From NCBI RefSeq assembly GCF_000003855.2, contig NW_003101682.1, forward strand, positions 1,491,148 through 1,555,147: a stretch of 64,000 nucleotides of DNA, read 5' to 3'. Below the pieces are notes generated by a model. The model was not told the origin of the DNA and made no database searches. It saw only the letters and a program-made list of their open reading frames with translations. Below are positions 62,600 through 64,000 of this stretch, piece by piece. The DNA comes from Blastomyces gilchristii SLH14081. Taxonomy: Eukaryota > Ascomycota > Eurotiomycetes > Onygenales > Ajellomycetaceae. Made by a program: the position numbers and the translations under genes. The stretch's first letter is position 1. Every line of letters starts with the position of its first letter.

Positions 62600-64000
62600 C
62601 TCTTCAGTTCTAGATTTACTCTGAGCTTTATCTTTTCTTCAGTTCTTTTGAGTTCTTGAAGCAAACATACATTCTTTTAAGCTAGATGCATGTTTTTCTT
62701 TGTAATTAGAGTATTTAAGCAGAGTGTGTTGACATATTTCACCTCTTTTTGAGCATATTTCACATTTATGCTCACTAGTTTTGTGATCTCTGATACAGAA
62801 TGCACATTTTGAGTCTCTGAAACAGAAGATTATAAAGTATTCATATCTTTGACAGTTTGAACACTATGTTTGAGCTTTGAGATTCATTCTTGAGTCTTTT
62901 ATTCATGAACTCTCATTTTCAAATCTGCTACTCTTACTTCAGAGATCTTTGACTGTTCAATTGTCTTTGTGTATACTAGAACAGAGGCATTTCTTCTGCT
63001 TTATCTGAACTCAATTGAATTTAGTCATACAGGCTCTTTTCTCAGTTGAATAGAGTTGTATTCTTCTAATTCATTTTTGAGAAGTAGTATTTCTTCTTCA
63101 CAGTCAAAAATTTCAACTGAAATATCATAAAGAATGAATTTATCTCACTTTTCATCTCTCTTAGATAGAATTATTGTATTTAACAAAGATTCTACTGCTG
63201 ATTTTCAGAGATTCTCATTCTGAATAAGGAATTCTGCACTGAATTCAGACATTGTGGTCAGAATGATGGAGTTTTCAAAGAAGAATGACTCAATTGAAGC
63301 TATAACTGGTTTTTGAACTTTAATATCAGTCATTAACTGAGAAAAGAACTGCTGATTAATTTCATTTCTAATTCTGAAAATGAGGTTTGAGTTTAGCTTA
63401 TTTCTCTGCAATATGTTCTGATTAGAGACTTTGAGAATAAGTCTTCTATTTCTGAAGATTTGAAGATTTTTCTCTTTTTGCATTTTTTTCTTCACTCTTC
63501 TATCACTAGAAGTATGAGCAGTATTCTTCTCAGTTTTCTCAGAATTTTGAGCAGGTTTTGAGATAGCAGATTTAGAGATAGTAGATTTAGAGACAGCAGA
63601 TTCAGCTGTTTGAGTATATATTTTCTTCTGATTTAAAGAAGAAGAAGAAGAAGAAGTAGAAAAGAAAGAAGAGTAAACTGAAGAGTCAGTGATTGTATTA
63701 GAAATTTTCAAAGTTTTTTGAACTGTGTTTGAAATTCCAAGTTTGAACTTGATCACTTCCTGTAGTTGTCTAGCCTGAGTATGAAGAATTAATAGAACTT
63801 CTTCATTCATCTCACTCAGACACTGCTTTTCAAGAATTTTACTTGCTTTTTCAAGTTCCTGTATTTCAAGAACTTGTTATTTCTCTATTTCTTCTTTCTT
63901 TCTTCTCTTCAGAATTTCAATCTCAGGAATAGCATTTGAGAAAGCATCTTTTTCCACATCAACTGAGTGTACTTTTGAACTCATTGTTCTTACTCAATGA
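62600..64000 (-). pseudogene. LINE ORF1 (gag-like, partial)
   Basis: The longest open part is 63205-63810 (201 codons) with a Ser-rich N-terminal half and a Lys/Arg-rich middle. Further along the minus strand, at about 62880-62700, lie closely spaced Cys-His knuckles (CSNCQRY, KCAFC, KCEIC), the nucleic-acid-binding end typical of Tad1 ORF1. At least one stop separates the two parts. The start lies beyond the window or near its edge. Confidence 0.72.

Larger units (their letters stand above)
58005..64000 (-). mobile_element. Tad1-like LINE, long copy running off the window
   Basis: Minus-strand non-LTR retrotransposon of at least 6 kb. From its 3' end: AAT tail (58005-58024), untranslated region with hairpin (58066-58087), ORF2 ending at 58379, then leftward in translation order zinc cluster, RNase H, reverse transcriptase and endonuclease (to about 62330), and ORF1 with CCHC knuckles upstream (about 62600-64000). 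The 5' end is beyond 64000. It is moderately mutated: catalytic words are still readable but many Trp codons have become TGA. Confidence 0.88.

Noticed and set aside
1..64000. CRISPR arrays, bacterial operons or telomere repeats
   Set aside because: None seen; spliceosomal introns and retrotransposons show nuclear fungal DNA, and no telomeric TTAGGG array is present.

Overview
The window is fungal nuclear DNA, most likely from a filamentous or dimorphic ascomycete of the Eurotiomycetes. I favour Onygenales (Ajellomycetaceae, Blastomyces-like), as an inference from gene families, short introns and alternating AT-rich and GC-balanced blocks; no species marker was tested. One gene island (about 8.0-30.4 kb) lies between two AT-rich blocks (1-7.9 kb and 30.4-64 kb) made almost entirely of decayed transposable elements. 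A 773-base assembly gap lies at 51080-51852.

The island carries five recognisable multi-exon genes: a P-type Ca2+-ATPase of the PMCA/Pmc1 type (10870-15425, +), an MpaB-like DUF2236 oxygenase (18086-19555, +), mitochondrial delta-1-pyrroline-5-carboxylate dehydrogenase (20266-22626, +), beta-tubulin (23731-25942, +) and a Tat-SF1/Cus2-type splicing factor (29166-27181, -). They are unrelated housekeeping or metabolic genes and do not look like a cluster. Long poly-T/poly-A runs and short satellites fill the intergenic space. Beta-tubulin and the Cus2-type gene contain single-base indels that break their frames as assembled; most are in homopolymers, so consensus error is the first explanation.

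The AT-rich blocks hold: two copies of one Ty3/Gypsy family (C1 894-7130, C2 43944 into the gap, both minus); an inverted head-to-head pair of a second Gypsy family (A 31057-36845 minus, B 36961-43228 plus), each with both LTRs and a 5-bp target duplication; a third Gypsy relic (D, 51853 to about 55.7 kb, plus); a Tad1-like LINE (5'-truncated by the window at 1-893; long minus copy 58005-64000; a 225-bp tail inserted at 54307-54531); three copies of a 504-506 bp hAT-type MITE with 8-bp target duplications; and a tRNA-headed SINE (44453-44826) with a 12-bp target duplication and the same AAT-repeat tail as the LINE.

The most striking signal is mutational. The old repeats have almost no CC, GG or CG dinucleotides, while CA and TG stay common. 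Paired copies (LTR pairs, a tandem repeat, a dispersed repeat, MITE copies) show C-to-T changes mainly at CpC and CpG, unlike classical CpA-directed RIP. The edge of this mutated state can be seen inside the third unit of a tandem repeat at about 7.87 kb, where the gene island begins. The SINE and MITE copy 1 are largely unmutated inside heavily mutated hosts, so they either arrived later or escaped.
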